Source of the DNA: Microbacterium sp. STN6
Lineage (GTDB): Bacteria > Actinomycetota > Actinomycetes > Actinomycetales > Microbacteriaceae
Length of the DNA stretch: 64,000 bases
Direction: 5' to 3'
NCBI RefSeq assembly: GCF_026410545.1
Contig: NZ_JAPMIT010000002.1
Location: forward strand, 62,001 to 126,000
Shown here: piece after piece, positions 56,174 to 64,000 of the stretch
How positions within the stretch are numbered: position 1 is the stretch's first letter
Layout of the letters: each line of letters starts with the position of its first letter
Translations under genes and position numbers: made by a program
Notes under the pieces: generated by a model
Databases searched by the model: none
Seen by the model: only the letters and a program-made list of their open reading frames with translations
Told to the model about the DNA's origin: nothing

Positions 56174-56823
56174 TGTCACAATCGGCCGCGGCCTTTCTGG
56201 CAGACCTGTCGTCGTCGAGGCTGCTCGCCATCATCAGGGCAGCGGATGCGCCGTCGGCTCTCGCCGCCGGCCTGGCGCTCGTCGAGACGGGAGTGCGCCA
56301 CCTCGAGGTCTCCCTGACCACCCCGGGAGCCGGAGAGGCGATCCGCGCGCTCGTCGATGCGGCAGAGGAGCGGGCTACGGTCGGTGCCGGCACTGTGCTC
56401 ACCGAAGCGGATGCGCGCGACGCGCGTGCCGCGGGTGCCCGCTTCGTCGTGACGCCCGCGCTCGGGGCCGGCGTCGCCACCGCAGTCGAGCTCGGGATCC
56501 CTGTGCTGGCGGGCGCCATGACGCCGTCGGAGTGCGTCGCCGCCATGGCCGCGGGCGCAGCGGGCGTGAAGCTCTTCCCGGCCGGCGCGGCCGGTGGGCC
56601 CGCTTTCCTGGCGGCACTGCGCGACCCGCTTCCCACCATCCCGTTCGTGCCGGTCGGGGGCGTGGGCGCCGCCGAGGCGCCCGAATACCTGCGCCGTGGC
56701 GCCATCGCGGTGGGCGTCGGCGGCCCGCTTCTGGGCGACGCGAAGGGGCCGGGCGGGGACCTCGATGCGCTGCGAGCGCGCGCTCGTGAGTATCTCGCGA
56801 GCGTCGCATCCGTGCCCCGGTAA
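56173..56823 (+). CDS. 2-dehydro-3-deoxy-phosphogluconate / phosphogalactonate aldolase
   Basis: Cleaves KDPG or KDPGal to pyruvate and glyceraldehyde 3-phosphate. The 216-residue class I aldolase has E45 in HLEVSLTT and the Schiff-base lysine K133 in GVKLFPAG, the same positions as in E. coli Eda, with GAGTVLTEADAR and VPVGGVG as phosphate-binding parts. Its ATG overlaps the dehydratase stop. It could serve both the galactonate branch and the glucuronate branch. The kinase needed to make its substrate (KDG or KDGal kinase) is not in the window. Confidence 0.9.
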   Translation: MSQSAAAFLADLSSSRLLAIIRAADAPSALAAGLALVETGVRHLEVSLTTPGAGEAIRALVDAAEERATVGAGTVLTEADARDARAAGARFVVTPALGAGVATAVELGIPVLAGAMTPSECVAAMAAGAAGVKLFPAGAAGGPAFLAALRDPLPTIPFVPVGGVGAAEAPEYLRRGAIAVGVGGPLLGDAKGPGGDLDALRARAREYLASVASVPR

Positions 56824-56831
56824 CGCGCCGG

Positions 56832-56860
56832 TTCGAGTTCACACCGGTTTCGGCTAAGAT
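56832..56860 (+). promoter_or_regulatory. rplY promoter
   Basis: TTCGAG (56832-56837) and TAAGAT (56855-56860) with a 17-nt spacer, about 170 nt before the rplY start, giving a long untranslated leader. Confidence 0.5.
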
Positions 56861-56881
56861 CGATCACTGGACTTCGGCGAG

Positions 56882-56916
56882 GGATGCCATGCGCACGCGG
56901 TGCGCCACCGGCATCC
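56882..56916 (+). promoter_or_regulatory. Two-tier hairpin in the rplY leader
   Basis: GGATGCC (56882-56888) pairs with GGCATCC (56910-56916), and inside it GCGCAC (56891-56896) with GTGCGC (56900-56905) around a GCG loop. There is no T-run. It lies about 20 nt downstream of the -10 box, so it would sit at the 5' end of the rplY mRNA, a place used for L25 autoregulation in other bacteria. A terminator for the upstream operon is the alternative. Confidence 0.5.
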
Positions 56917-57032
56917 GTAATCGACGCGGTGGAGCGGGCCCCCAGGCTTTTCCTCACGCTGACATGCGTTCGAGTTGAACATCAGATCATCGAGACGGGC
57001 CCACATCCGGCCCGCGAACCAAGGAGTGCACC

Positions 57033-57644
57033 ATGAGTGACGAAGACATGACCGTCGTCGCCGAGCGACGCGATTCGTTCGGCAAGGGCGCGGCCCGCAA
57101 GATCCGCGCCGCGGGCAAGATCCCGGCCGTCATCTACGGCCACGGCGCCGAGCCGCAGCACGTGACGCTGCCCGGCCACCAGATCAGCCTGCTGCTGCGC
57201 CGCGCGAACGCCGTGCTCGAGCTCGACATCGAGGGCAAGAGCCAGCTCGTGCTCGTGAAAGACGTGCAGAAGGATCCGGTGCTGCAGATCATCGAGCACC
57301 TCGACCTCATCGTCGTCCGCAAGGGCGAGAAGGTGCACGTCGAGGTTCCCGTGCACCTCGAGGGCGAGCCGTTCAGCGGCACCATCGCCATGCTCGAGGT
57401 CCAGACGCTGCGGCTTGAGGTCGAGGCCACGCACATTCCGAACCGCGTCGTGGTGAACATCGAGGGCGCCGAGGAGGGCACGCAGATTCTTGCCGGCGGC
57501 ATCGAGCTGCCCAAGGGCGCCACGCTCGGCGACGACCCCGAGCTGCTCATCGTCAACATCGTGGTTCCGTCGCGTGCGGCGGCGGCCGAAGGCACCGAGG
57601 CCGAGACCGAGGGCGAGTCCGCCCCCGAGGAGACCGCGGAGTAG
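57033..57644 (+). CDS. rplY: 50S ribosomal protein L25/general stress protein Ctc
   Basis: Binds 5S rRNA in the large subunit. The 203-residue protein is the long CTC form: the N-terminal L25 domain (ERRDSFGKGAARKIRAAGKIPAVIYG, GLs replaced by GHGAEPQHV) to about residue 95, then a TL5-type beta domain (VPVHLEGEPFSG ... LRLEVEATHIPNRVVVNIEG) and an acidic Glu/Ala-rich tail. AAGGAG precedes the ATG. pth follows 11 nt later, the usual partner. In relatives this gene is commonly next to prs, which is 32 kb away here. Confidence 0.95.
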   Translation: MSDEDMTVVAERRDSFGKGAARKIRAAGKIPAVIYGHGAEPQHVTLPGHQISLLLRRANAVLELDIEGKSQLVLVKDVQKDPVLQIIEHLDLIVVRKGEKVHVEVPVHLEGEPFSGTIAMLEVQTLRLEVEATHIPNRVVVNIEGAEEGTQILAGGIELPKGATLGDDPELLIVNIVVPSRAAAAEGTEAETEGESAPEETAE

Positions 57645-57655
57645 TCGCCTCTCGC

Positions 57656-58243
57656 ATGCAGACCACCCCCTGGCTCGTGGTCGGGCTCGGTAACCCCGGG
57701 CCCGGCTACGCGGCCAATCGCCACAACGTGGGGCAGATGGTTCTCGGCGAGCTTGCGGGGCGCGCCTCCGCATCCTTCAAATCCCATAAGACGGCCGCGC
57801 TCGTGGCCGAGGGTCGCATCGTTGCGGGCGGCCCGCGCCTGCTGCTGGCGAAGCCGGCCTCGTTCATGAACCTCTCCGGCGGGCCGGTCTCGCAGCTCCT
57901 TCGCTTCTACTCGCTCGAGCCGTCGAGCCTGATCGTGGTGCACGACGAACTCGACATTCCGTTCGACACTGTGCGCATCAAGGCCGGCGGCGGCCATGGC
58001 GGTCACAACGGGCTGCGCGACATCATCAAGGCCACCGGAACCGGCGAGTTCATTCGCGTACGGGTCGGCGTGGGCCGCCCGCCCGGCAGGCAGGACGCCG
58101 CCGACTACGTGCTGCGCGACTTCGCGGGCGCCGAGCGCCAGGCGCTGCCGTCGCTCATCGGCGAGGCAGCGGATGTCGTGGAGTCGATCACCGTCGACGG
58201 GCTCGCCGCCGCCCAGCAGCGCTTTCACTCGCCCCGCGCCTGA
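57656..58243 (+). CDS. pth: Peptidyl-tRNA hydrolase
   Basis: Releases tRNA from peptidyl-tRNAs that drop off the ribosome. The 195-residue monomer has the signature GLGNPGPGYAANRHNVGQ with catalytic H23, KPASFMNLSG, VVHDELDIPFDTVRIKAGGG and GHNGLRDI. It lies 11 nt after rplY in the same operon. Length and motifs are normal. Confidence 0.96.
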   Translation: MQTTPWLVVGLGNPGPGYAANRHNVGQMVLGELAGRASASFKSHKTAALVAEGRIVAGGPRLLLAKPASFMNLSGGPVSQLLRFYSLEPSSLIVVHDELDIPFDTVRIKAGGGHGGHNGLRDIIKATGTGEFIRVRVGVGRPPGRQDAADYVLRDFAGAERQALPSLIGEAADVVESITVDGLAAAQQRFHSPRA

Positions 58244-58293
58244 GGCCCGGCCCGGTCGGTCCCGATCGAGGCCCGGTCCGGTCGGTCCCGATC
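58242..58293. repeat. 26-bp direct tandem duplication
   Basis: GAGGCCCGG(C/T)CCGGTCGG + TCCCGATC occurs at 58242-58267 and 58268-58293 with one mismatch, starting within the pth stop codon. Confidence 0.85.
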
Positions 58294-58315
58294 GCATTCC
58301 CGCTACGCTCGCAGC

Positions 58316-59020
58316 ATGCAACTCTTCACGCGCGAGTGGGGCACGGGCGATCGCCACGCGGTCCTGATCCACGGCGTCATGAGCGATTCCCGCAACTGGC
58401 GCACGGTCGGCCCGGCGCTCGCCGACCTCGGCTATCACGTCGTCGCGGTCGACCTGCCCGGCCACGGCAACAGCCCGAAGGCTGCCGAGTACACGCCCGA
58501 GCTGCTGGCGGCCAGCGTGATCGAGAGCGTCCCCGCGCATCCGCACCTGGCTATGGGGCACTCGCTCGGCGGCTACGTTCTCAGCCTCGCGCTGCCCGAG
58601 TTGCAGCCGACGCGCGCCATCTACGTCGACCCGGCGTTCTCGTCGCCGCGCCTGCCCTGGTGGCTACGCCTTCTCGCGCCAATGAGCGTGCGCCGGCTGC
58701 TTGCGTCGAGCCGCGAGAAGATCGCCCGCAACAACCCTCGCTGGGATCCCGAAGACGTCGAGGTCGAGGCCGAGACCTTCCGGGCGTTCGACCAGCGCAT
58801 GATCGGCATGATGCTGGAGCCCGACGCGTTTCGCGCCCCCACGAGCATGCTCGTGCCCTCGCTCATGGTGCTCGCCGACAACTCACAGCTCGTGAACGAC
58901 GAGCTTGCCGAGCGGATGCGCCTCGCCGGCTTTGAGGTGCGCGTCGTGCGCGGAGCCACCCACACGGTGAACCGCGACGACTTCGCCGCCTTCATGGCGG
59001 CGCTCGACGGCTGGCTCTGA
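58316..59020 (+). CDS. Alpha/beta hydrolase
   Basis: A 234-residue alpha/beta-hydrolase fold enzyme. The oxyanion-loop region LIHGVMSDSRNWRTVGPALADLGYHVVAVDLPGHGNS (in segments near residues 15-50), nucleophile elbow GHSLGG near residue 81, the acid in MVLADNS and histidine in GATHTVNRDDF complete a Ser-Asp-His triad. Substrate unknown; esterases, lipases and haloperoxidase-like enzymes share this pattern. The ATG at 58316 has no Shine-Dalgarno, but TACGCT (58304-58309) ends 6 nt before it, so a leaderless mRNA is likely. It lies between pth and mfd. Confidence 0.85.
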   Translation: MQLFTREWGTGDRHAVLIHGVMSDSRNWRTVGPALADLGYHVVAVDLPGHGNSPKAAEYTPELLAASVIESVPAHPHLAMGHSLGGYVLSLALPELQPTRAIYVDPAFSSPRLPWWLRLLAPMSVRRLLASSREKIARNNPRWDPEDVEVEAETFRAFDQRMIGMMLEPDAFRAPTSMLVPSLMVLADNSQLVNDELAERMRLAGFEVRVVRGATHTVNRDDFAAFMAALDGWL

Positions 59021-59058
59021 TTCTCGTCGTGTCGGTCGTGCGCCGTAGACTCGACTGA

Positions 59059-62000
59059 GTGATCCTTCAGGGCCTGCTCACGGCGCTTGCCGGTGCCGAG
59101 ACGTTCAGCGATGCGCTGGCGTATGCTGCGCGCGACGCCGATTTCTCCCTCACCGACGGCCTGCGCGCTCCGCTCATCGCCGCGCTGGTCGAGCGCCGCG
59201 CGGCGGCCGGGCAGTCGCAGGCGCTCCTGGCCATCACGGCCACGGGGCGCGAGTCAGAGTCGTTGCGCGCGGCGCTGGCCGGCGTCTCGCCCGAGGCCGA
59301 GATCGTGGAATTCCCCGCGTGGGAGACCCTGCCGCACGAACGCCTGAGCCCGAGTGCCGAGATCGTGGGCAAGCGCCTTGGGGCGTTGCGGCGGTTGGCC
59401 GAGTGGCAGGCGGGGGAGCGCCGCCATCCGTTCATTCTGGCGGCGTCGGTTCGCGCGGCGCTGCAGCCGATCGCCGACAACCTCACCGACTTCGAACCCG
59501 TCGTGCTCGAGCCCGGGGCGCGAGGGTTCGATCTCGCGCGGCTCGCCGTCGACCTCGTCGCGCTGGCGTATAGCCGCGTCGACATGGTGACCAGGCGCGG
59601 CGAGTTCGCGGTGCGTGGTGGCATTCTCGACGTCTTTCCGCCGGTGGCTGACCACCCGTACCGCGTCGACTTCTTCGGCGACGAGGTCGAGATGATCCGC
59701 GCGTTCTCGGTGGCCGACCAGCGCTCGCTGCCCGAGCCGATCCCGAGCGTCAGCCTGCCGCCGAGCCGCGAACTGCTGCTCAGCGAGCCGGTGCGCCAGC
59801 GCGCGAAGGAGATGCAGCACGAGTTCCCCTCGCTCGCCGGCATGCTGGCGAAGATCGCCGAGGGCATCCCCGTCGAGGGCATGGAGTCGCTCGCACCGGC
59901 GCTCGTGAATCGCCTCGTGCCGCTCACGCACTACCTGCCCGATGGCGCCGCGGTCGCCGTCGTCTCGCCCGAGCGCGTCGCCGGCCGTGCCGTGAGCCTC
60001 GCCGAGACGAACCGCGAGTTCCTCGAGGCCGCGTGGAGCGCCGCGACCGTCGGCGCCGCCGCCCCCATCGACCTGGCCTCAGGCGACTTCCTCACGCTCG
60101 CGAAGCTGCGAGAGTCCGTGACGTTCTCGGCGCCAGGAGAACCGGCCCCCGAGCATCCATGGTGGACCCTCACGGCCTTCGACACCGGCGAGGTGCTGCC
60201 GGAGGAGCGCACGATCGAGGAGCACCTCACGGTGCGCATCAGAGCGGATGCCGTGCCCAGCTTCCAGGGCAACGTCACCGGCGCCGTCGAGCATGTCGCC
60301 GCCCGCCTGCGTGACGGCTGGCGGCTGGCCATCGTGGCCGAGGGCGCCGGGCTCGTGGAGCGCGCCTCATCCGTGCTGGCCGAGCAGGAGTTGGCCGCCC
60401 GCGTCGTCGACGACCTGCCAGACGACCCGGAGCCGGGCGTCGCATACCTGCTTCGCGCATCGGTCGAGCATGGCTTCGAGATGCCCGAGGCGAAGCTGGC
60501 GCTCATCGGCGAGACCGAGTTCTACGGCCGCACCGCGGGCTACGACTCCCGGCAGGTCAAGAAGCTCGCCGTGCGGCGCAAGAACGTGGTCGATCCACTG
60601 CAGCTGAAGCCGGGCGACTACGTGGTGCATCAGACGCACGGCATCGGCAAGTTCGTCGAGCTCACGCAACGCCAGGTGTCGAGCGGCGGCCGCAACCCGG
60701 TCAAGTCGATGCGCGAATACCTGGTTCTCGAGTACGCCCCGTCGAAGCGCGGCTACCCCGGCGACAAGCTCTACGTGCCCACCGACCAGCTCGACCTGCT
60801 CACCCGATACGTGGGCGGTGAAGCGCCGTCGCTGTCGAAGATGGGCGGAAGCGACTGGGCGGCCGCCAAGGGCCGTGCCCGCAAGGCGGTTCGCGACATC
60901 GCCGTCGAGCTCGTGAAGCTGTATTCGGCGCGCATGGCCTCGAAGGGGCACGCGTTCGCGCAGGACACGCCATGGCAGCGTGAGCTCGAGGAGGCGTTCC
61001 CGTTCGCCGAGACGCCCGACCAGCTGCAGACCATCGACGAGGTGAAGGCCGACATGGAGCGGCCGATCCCCATGGACCGCCTCATCTCGGGCGACGTGGG
61101 CTTCGGCAAGACCGAGATCGCCGTGCGCGCCGCGTTCAAGGCGGTGCAGGACGGCAAGCAGGTGCTCGTTCTCGTGCCGACGACGCTGCTCGTCAAGCAG
61201 CACCTCGAGACGTTCCAGGAGCGGTTCGCCGGCTTCCCCGTGCACCTGCGTGCGCTCAGCCGGTTCCAGAGCGACAAGGAGGCGCGCGAGACGCTCGCCG
61301 GCCTCGCCGACGGCACCGTCGACGTGGTGATCGGCACGCACCGGCTGCTCGCGCAGGGCGTGACGATCAAAGACCTCGGCCTCGTGATCATCGACGAGGA
61401 GCAGCGCTTCGGCGTCGAGCACAAGGATGCGCTGAAGAAGCTGAAGACCAACGTCGATGTGCTGGCGATGAGCGCGACGCCCATTCCGCGAACGCTGGAA
61501 ATGGCGGTCACGGGCATCCGTGAGATGTCGACACTGGCGACGCCGCCGGAGGACCGGCATCCGATTCTCACGTTTGTCGGCCCGTATTCCGAGCGTCAGG
61601 TGGCGGCGGCGATCCGGCGCGAACTGCTGCGCGAGGGCCAGGTGTTCTTCGTGCACAATCGGGTCTCGAGCATCACGCGCGCGGCGTCGCAGCTTGCCGA
61701 GCTTGTTCCCGAGGCGCGCATCGCCGTTGCCCACGGCAAGCTGCCGGAGCACGTGCTCGAGCAGGTGGTCGTCGACTTCTGGGAGCGCAAGTTCGACGTG
61801 CTGGTCTCCACGACCATCATCGAGACCGGCCTCGATATCGCCAACGCCAACACCATCATCATCGACCGTGCAGACAAGTACGGGCTCAGCCAGCTGCACC
61901 AGCTGCGCGGGCGTGTCGGCCGGGGGCGCGAGCGCGCGTACGCGTACTTTCTCTGGGATGACACGAAGCCGCTCTCCGAGACCGCGCACGACCGGCTCTC

Positions 62001-62682
62001 GACCATCGCCGCGAACAACGAGCTCGGCAGCGGCATGCAGGTGGCGTTGAAGGACCTCGAGATCCGTGGGGCGGGAAACCTGCTCGGTGGCGAGCAGTCC
62101 GGGCATATCGCCGGTGTCGGCTTCGACCTCTACCTGCGCATGATCGGTGAGGCCGTGAACACGTTCCGCGGCGACGTGGCCGAGGGTCAGACCGAGCTGC
62201 GCCTCGAATTGCCGGCGGATGCGCACATTCCCGAAGATTACGTCGATAGCGAGCGGCTTCGCCTCGAGGCGTACCAGAAGCTGTCCGGGGCGAGCTCGCC
62301 GAACGCGAAGGGCGACCAGATCGGCCTCGTTCTCGAGGAACTCACCGACCGCTACGGCCAACCGCCCGTCGAGGTCGAGAACCTCATCGCCGTCTCCCGG
62401 CTGCGGCTCGCCGCGCAGCGGGCCGGCCTGAGCGAGGTCGTTGCGGTCGGGCCGAACCTGCGCGTGGCGCCCGCGAACCTGCCGGACTCGCTGAAGGTGC
62501 GCATGCAGCGCATGTACCCGAAGGCGCGCTATTTCACGCAGAACAACTCGATCTCCGTGCCGCTGCCGACGGGTGACGGCTCGGCCGATTCCGGCCTCAT
62601 CGCCTGGGTGGCCGACCTGCTGAAGGCGCTCTTCCCTGCGTCGCAGGCCGCCGAGCAGCAGAGCGAGCCGGCGGCGGGGTAA
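59059..62682 (+). CDS. mfd: Transcription-repair coupling factor
   Basis: Mfd displaces RNA polymerase stalled at DNA damage and recruits UvrA. The 1207-residue protein has the UvrB-like N-terminal module (FPAWETLPHERLSPS, REFAVRGGILDVFPP), the RNA polymerase-interacting domain near residues 510-580 (LKPGDYVVHQTHGIGKF, YPGDKLYVPTDQ), and the RecG-like translocase with Walker A GDVGFGKTE, DEEQRFG, SATPIPRTLEM, VGRGRERAYAYF and GAGNLLGGEQSGHIAGVGFDLY. The C-terminal TRCF domain is complete. The GTG start follows TAGACT (59046-59051) by 7 nt with no Shine-Dalgarno. Confidence 0.97.
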   Translation: MILQGLLTALAGAETFSDALAYAARDADFSLTDGLRAPLIAALVERRAAAGQSQALLAITATGRESESLRAALAGVSPEAEIVEFPAWETLPHERLSPSAEIVGKRLGALRRLAEWQAGERRHPFILAASVRAALQPIADNLTDFEPVVLEPGARGFDLARLAVDLVALAYSRVDMVTRRGEFAVRGGILDVFPPVADHPYRVDFFGDEVEMIRAFSVADQRSLPEPIPSVSLPPSRELLLSEPVRQRAKEMQHEFPSLAGMLAKIAEGIPVEGMESLAPALVNRLVPLTHYLPDGAAVAVVSPERVAGRAVSLAETNREFLEAAWSAATVGAAAPIDLASGDFLTLAKLRESVTFSAPGEPAPEHPWWTLTAFDTGEVLPEERTIEEHLTVRIRADAVPSFQGNVTGAVEHVAARLRDGWRLAIVAEGAGLVERASSVLAEQELAARVVDDLPDDPEPGVAYLLRASVEHGFEMPEAKLALIGETEFYGRTAGYDSRQVKKLAVRRKNVVDPLQLKPGDYVVHQTHGIGKFVELTQRQVSSGGRNPVKSMREYLVLEYAPSKRGYPGDKLYVPTDQLDLLTRYVGGEAPSLSKMGGSDWAAAKGRARKAVRDIAVELVKLYSARMASKGHAFAQDTPWQRELEEAFPFAETPDQLQTIDEVKADMERPIPMDRLISGDVGFGKTEIAVRAAFKAVQDGKQVLVLVPTTLLVKQHLETFQERFAGFPVHLRALSRFQSDKEARETLAGLADGTVDVVIGTHRLLAQGVTIKDLGLVIIDEEQRFGVEHKDALKKLKTNVDVLAMSATPIPRTLEMAVTGIREMSTLATPPEDRHPILTFVGPYSERQVAAAIRRELLREGQVFFVHNRVSSITRAASQLAELVPEARIAVAHGKLPEHVLEQVVVDFWERKFDVLVSTTIIETGLDIANANTIIIDRADKYGLSQLHQLRGRVGRGRERAYAYFLWDDTKPLSETAHDRLSTIAANNELGSGMQVALKDLEIRGAGNLLGGEQSGHIAGVGFDLYLRMIGEAVNTFRGDVAEGQTELRLELPADAHIPEDYVDSERLRLEAYQKLSGASSPNAKGDQIGLVLEELTDRYGQPPVEVENLIAVSRLRLAAQRAGLSEVVAVGPNLRVAPANLPDSLKVRMQRMYPKARYFTQNNSISVPLPTGDGSADSGLIAWVADLLKALFPASQAAEQQSEPAAG

Positions 62683-62695
62683 GCACGCGGCATCC

Positions 62696-62728
62696 GCTAT
62701 CTGTACTATGGTTAGTAGTACAGATAGC
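62696..62728. promoter_or_regulatory. Operator of the YtrA-type regulator and promoter
   Basis: A perfect 13-bp inverted repeat, GCTATCTGTACTA (62696-62708) and TAGTACAGATAGC (62716-62728), with a 7-nt spacer. GTACTA/TAGTAC half sites are typical of YtrA-type regulators. The -10 box TACTAT (62704-62709) lies within it, so autorepression is likely. Confidence 0.75.
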
Positions 62729-62740
62729 ACAGGAGCCGGT

Positions 62741-63142
62741 ATGCAGATCGAGGTCGACCCGCTCTCCGCGGTACCCATCTACCAGCAGATCCGTGACCGC
62801 ATCATCGAGGCCGTTGCCTCGGGCCGACTCGCGCCCGGCGACCAGCTCTCGTCGGTGCGAGCGCTTGCGGTAGCGTTCGGCATCAACGTGGCGACGGTCG
62901 CGAAGGCGTACGACGCGCTGCGCCAGGAGGGCGTCATCCGCACGAACCAGAAGTCGGGTTCGGTGGTGGCACGCGGGCCGGGGAGCGGCCCGGCATCCGC
63001 TGCCTTCATCGACCAATGGATGCCGCGCCTCACGACCCTGCTGGCGGAGGCCGTCGCGCAGGGGCTGCCGCCCGGCGCCATCATCGCCCGCACCCGCACC
63101 GTGCTCGACCAGTTCGCCGACCCCAAGGATTCACGCCCATGA
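62741..63142 (+). CDS. YtrA-type GntR family regulator
   Basis: A 133-residue regulator made of a winged helix (PIYQQIRDRIIEAVASGRLAPGDQLSSVRALAVAFGINVATVAKAYDALRQEGVI in segments, residues about 10-65) plus a short helical dimerisation tail, the size of the YtrA subfamily. Members usually control a neighbouring membrane protein or ABC transporter operon. The ATG at 62741 has AGGAGCCGG upstream. Its stop overlaps the start of a DUF1648 membrane protein (ATGA), its likely target along with itself. Confidence 0.88.
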   Translation: MQIEVDPLSAVPIYQQIRDRIIEAVASGRLAPGDQLSSVRALAVAFGINVATVAKAYDALRQEGVIRTNQKSGSVVARGPGSGPASAAFIDQWMPRLTTLLAEAVAQGLPPGAIIARTRTVLDQFADPKDSRP

Positions 63143-64000
63143 TCGCAACCACGCTCATTCTCGGTACCGGCCCGACCGTGCTCATCGCCGTACTGATGCT
63201 CATGATGCCGTCGCTCACGCAGCCGACGCTGCCGCTCGGGGTCAGCGTGCCGGCCTCGCGGGTGGGGGAGCCCGTGATCGGCCAGGCCGTGCGGAAGTTC
63301 CGGCTGTGGGTCGCCGGTGCGCTGGTGCTGGCGCTTGCGTCGGTGTTCGCCCTCGCGTGGGTGGCGCCGGTCGCGGCGAGCACCGTGCCCGTGCCGCTGG
63401 TGCTCGTGCTCTCAGGGGCCGCCTACGTCGTGGCGAGGGGCGGCATCCGCCGGGCGAAGGAGCAGGAAGGCTGGTACGAGAGCGTTCCGGTGCGCCTGAC
63501 AGCGAGCGTGACGGGCGGTCACCGTGCGCCCGTGCCGTTCGTCTGGTACATCGTGGCGCTCGTCATTCTCATGGCTGCGGGGGTTGTCGGCGTCGCCCTG
63601 TACCCCTCGCTGCCCGACTCCATCGCCACGCACTTCAACGGCTCCGGTGTCGCCGACACGTACTCGCCGAAGTCGTTCTTCAGCGTCTTCGGCGTGCTGC
63701 TCGTCGGCTTCGGCCTCGTCGTTCTGCTCTTCGCGCTCGCGTTGTGGGTGCGCGTCGTGCAGCCGAGGCAACGAGCGGATGCCGATCCGGCCCGATCCGC
63801 CCGGCGCGCCCATGCGCAGCTGCGCCTGATGCAGGGGTTGCTCGGTCAGATCACGGCGACCTCGTCGCTCCTCATCGCCGTCTCGAGCCTCGTCGTCTGG
63901 CTCGGGCCGGGAGAGGCGGCGCTCGTGAATGTGGGCATCTTCGTTCCGCTTGCGCTGCTGCTCGTCGTCATCGTCGTCTTTGCCGTGCGGTACCAGCGAG
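63139..64000 (+). CDS. DUF1648 domain-containing membrane protein (partial)
   Basis: A reading frame of at least 287 codons that runs off the right edge. It has about six membrane segments so far: near residues 5-24, 58-78, 82-96, 140-162, 185-205 and 240-285. The DUF1648 segment LPDSIATHFNGSGVADTYSPKS is at about 155-176, after a VWYIVALVIL helix. DUF1648 proteins paired with YtrA-type regulators occur in Firmicutes and actinobacteria; the SdpI immunity proteins are related. The function here is unknown. The ATG overlaps the regulator stop, so the two are translationally coupled. Confidence 0.8.
   Translation, partial: MIATTLILGTGPTVLIAVLMLMMPSLTQPTLPLGVSVPASRVGEPVIGQAVRKFRLWVAGALVLALASVFALAWVAPVAASTVPVPLVLVLSGAAYVVARGGIRRAKEQEGWYESVPVRLTASVTGGHRAPVPFVWYIVALVILMAAGVVGVALYPSLPDSIATHFNGSGVADTYSPKSFFSVFGVLLVGFGLVVLLFALALWVRVVQPRQRADADPARSARRAHAQLRLMQGLLGQITATSSLLIAVSSLVVWLGPGEAALVNVGIFVPLALLLVVIVVFAVRYQR

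Noticed and set aside
60367-62778. 803-codon open frame on the reverse strand opposite mfd
   Set aside because: It mirrors mfd codons in a high-GC sequence; the translation is Arg/His/Leu-rich with no domain, while mfd has every expected motif.

Overview
The window is high-GC, gene-dense chromosomal DNA from an actinobacterium, most likely Micrococcales and probably Microbacteriaceae. The evidence is the housekeeping gene order (rsmI, metG, tatD, rsmA, ispE, ABC-F; glmU, prs; rplY, pth, mfd), GTG starts, start codons sitting 6-8 nt after a TANNNT box (leaderless-type genes), and frequent GGATGC/GCATCC hexamers. No phage, transposase, CRISPR or rRNA is visible. There is one tRNA (Gln).

Region 1 (1-17,430) is core information processing, isoprenoid and cofactor-related genes. 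rsmI and an aldo-keto reductase converge; two small membrane proteins follow; then metG-tatD-rsmA, a reverse-strand flavin monooxygenase, ispE, a very large LuxR-type ATPase regulator, an ABC-F ATPase and a MetQNI methionine-type importer. Its intergenic spaces hold several families of short palindromic repeats. One family is also found in frame inside the ABC-F gene.

Region 2 (17,430-24,665) has a two-gene set for exported proteins with SipW-type (TasA/CalY-like) signal sequences, read leftward. Divergent from it is an aroG-type DAHP synthase preceded by an apparent attenuator: an 18-codon leader peptide with the run W-Y-A-Y-F, a 16-bp perfect hairpin and a second terminator-like hairpin. 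A MarR regulator, tRNA-Gln, glmU and prs follow.

Region 3 (24,666-56,823) is about 32 kb of sugar-acid catabolism between prs and rplY. It encodes 6-phosphogluconate dehydrogenase, two TIM-barrel isomerase-like proteins, two Gfo/Idh/MocA oxidoreductases, an oligopeptide-type ABC importer with a fused permease-ATPase, and two LacI regulators. It also has glucuronate isomerase, fructuronate reductase, beta-glucuronidase, a second GH2 enzyme, two secondary transporters, mannonate dehydratase and gluconokinase. At its right end are a FadR-type regulator, a sugar ABC importer lacking its ATPase, galactonate dehydratase and a KDPG-type aldolase. Together these give glucuronide uptake, hydrolysis and the isomerase route to 2-keto-3-deoxygluconate; the KDG kinase is not here. 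Six LacI-type operators related to TTGGCAACCGCTTGCCAA are spread across the region and define a regulon. A separate perfect 20-bp palindrome precedes the MFS-GH2-DUF2804-LacI operon.

Region 4 (56,824-64,000) returns to core genes: rplY with a structured leader, pth, an alpha/beta hydrolase, mfd, and a YtrA-type regulator with a clear 13-bp inverted-repeat operator. A DUF1648 membrane protein runs off the right edge.
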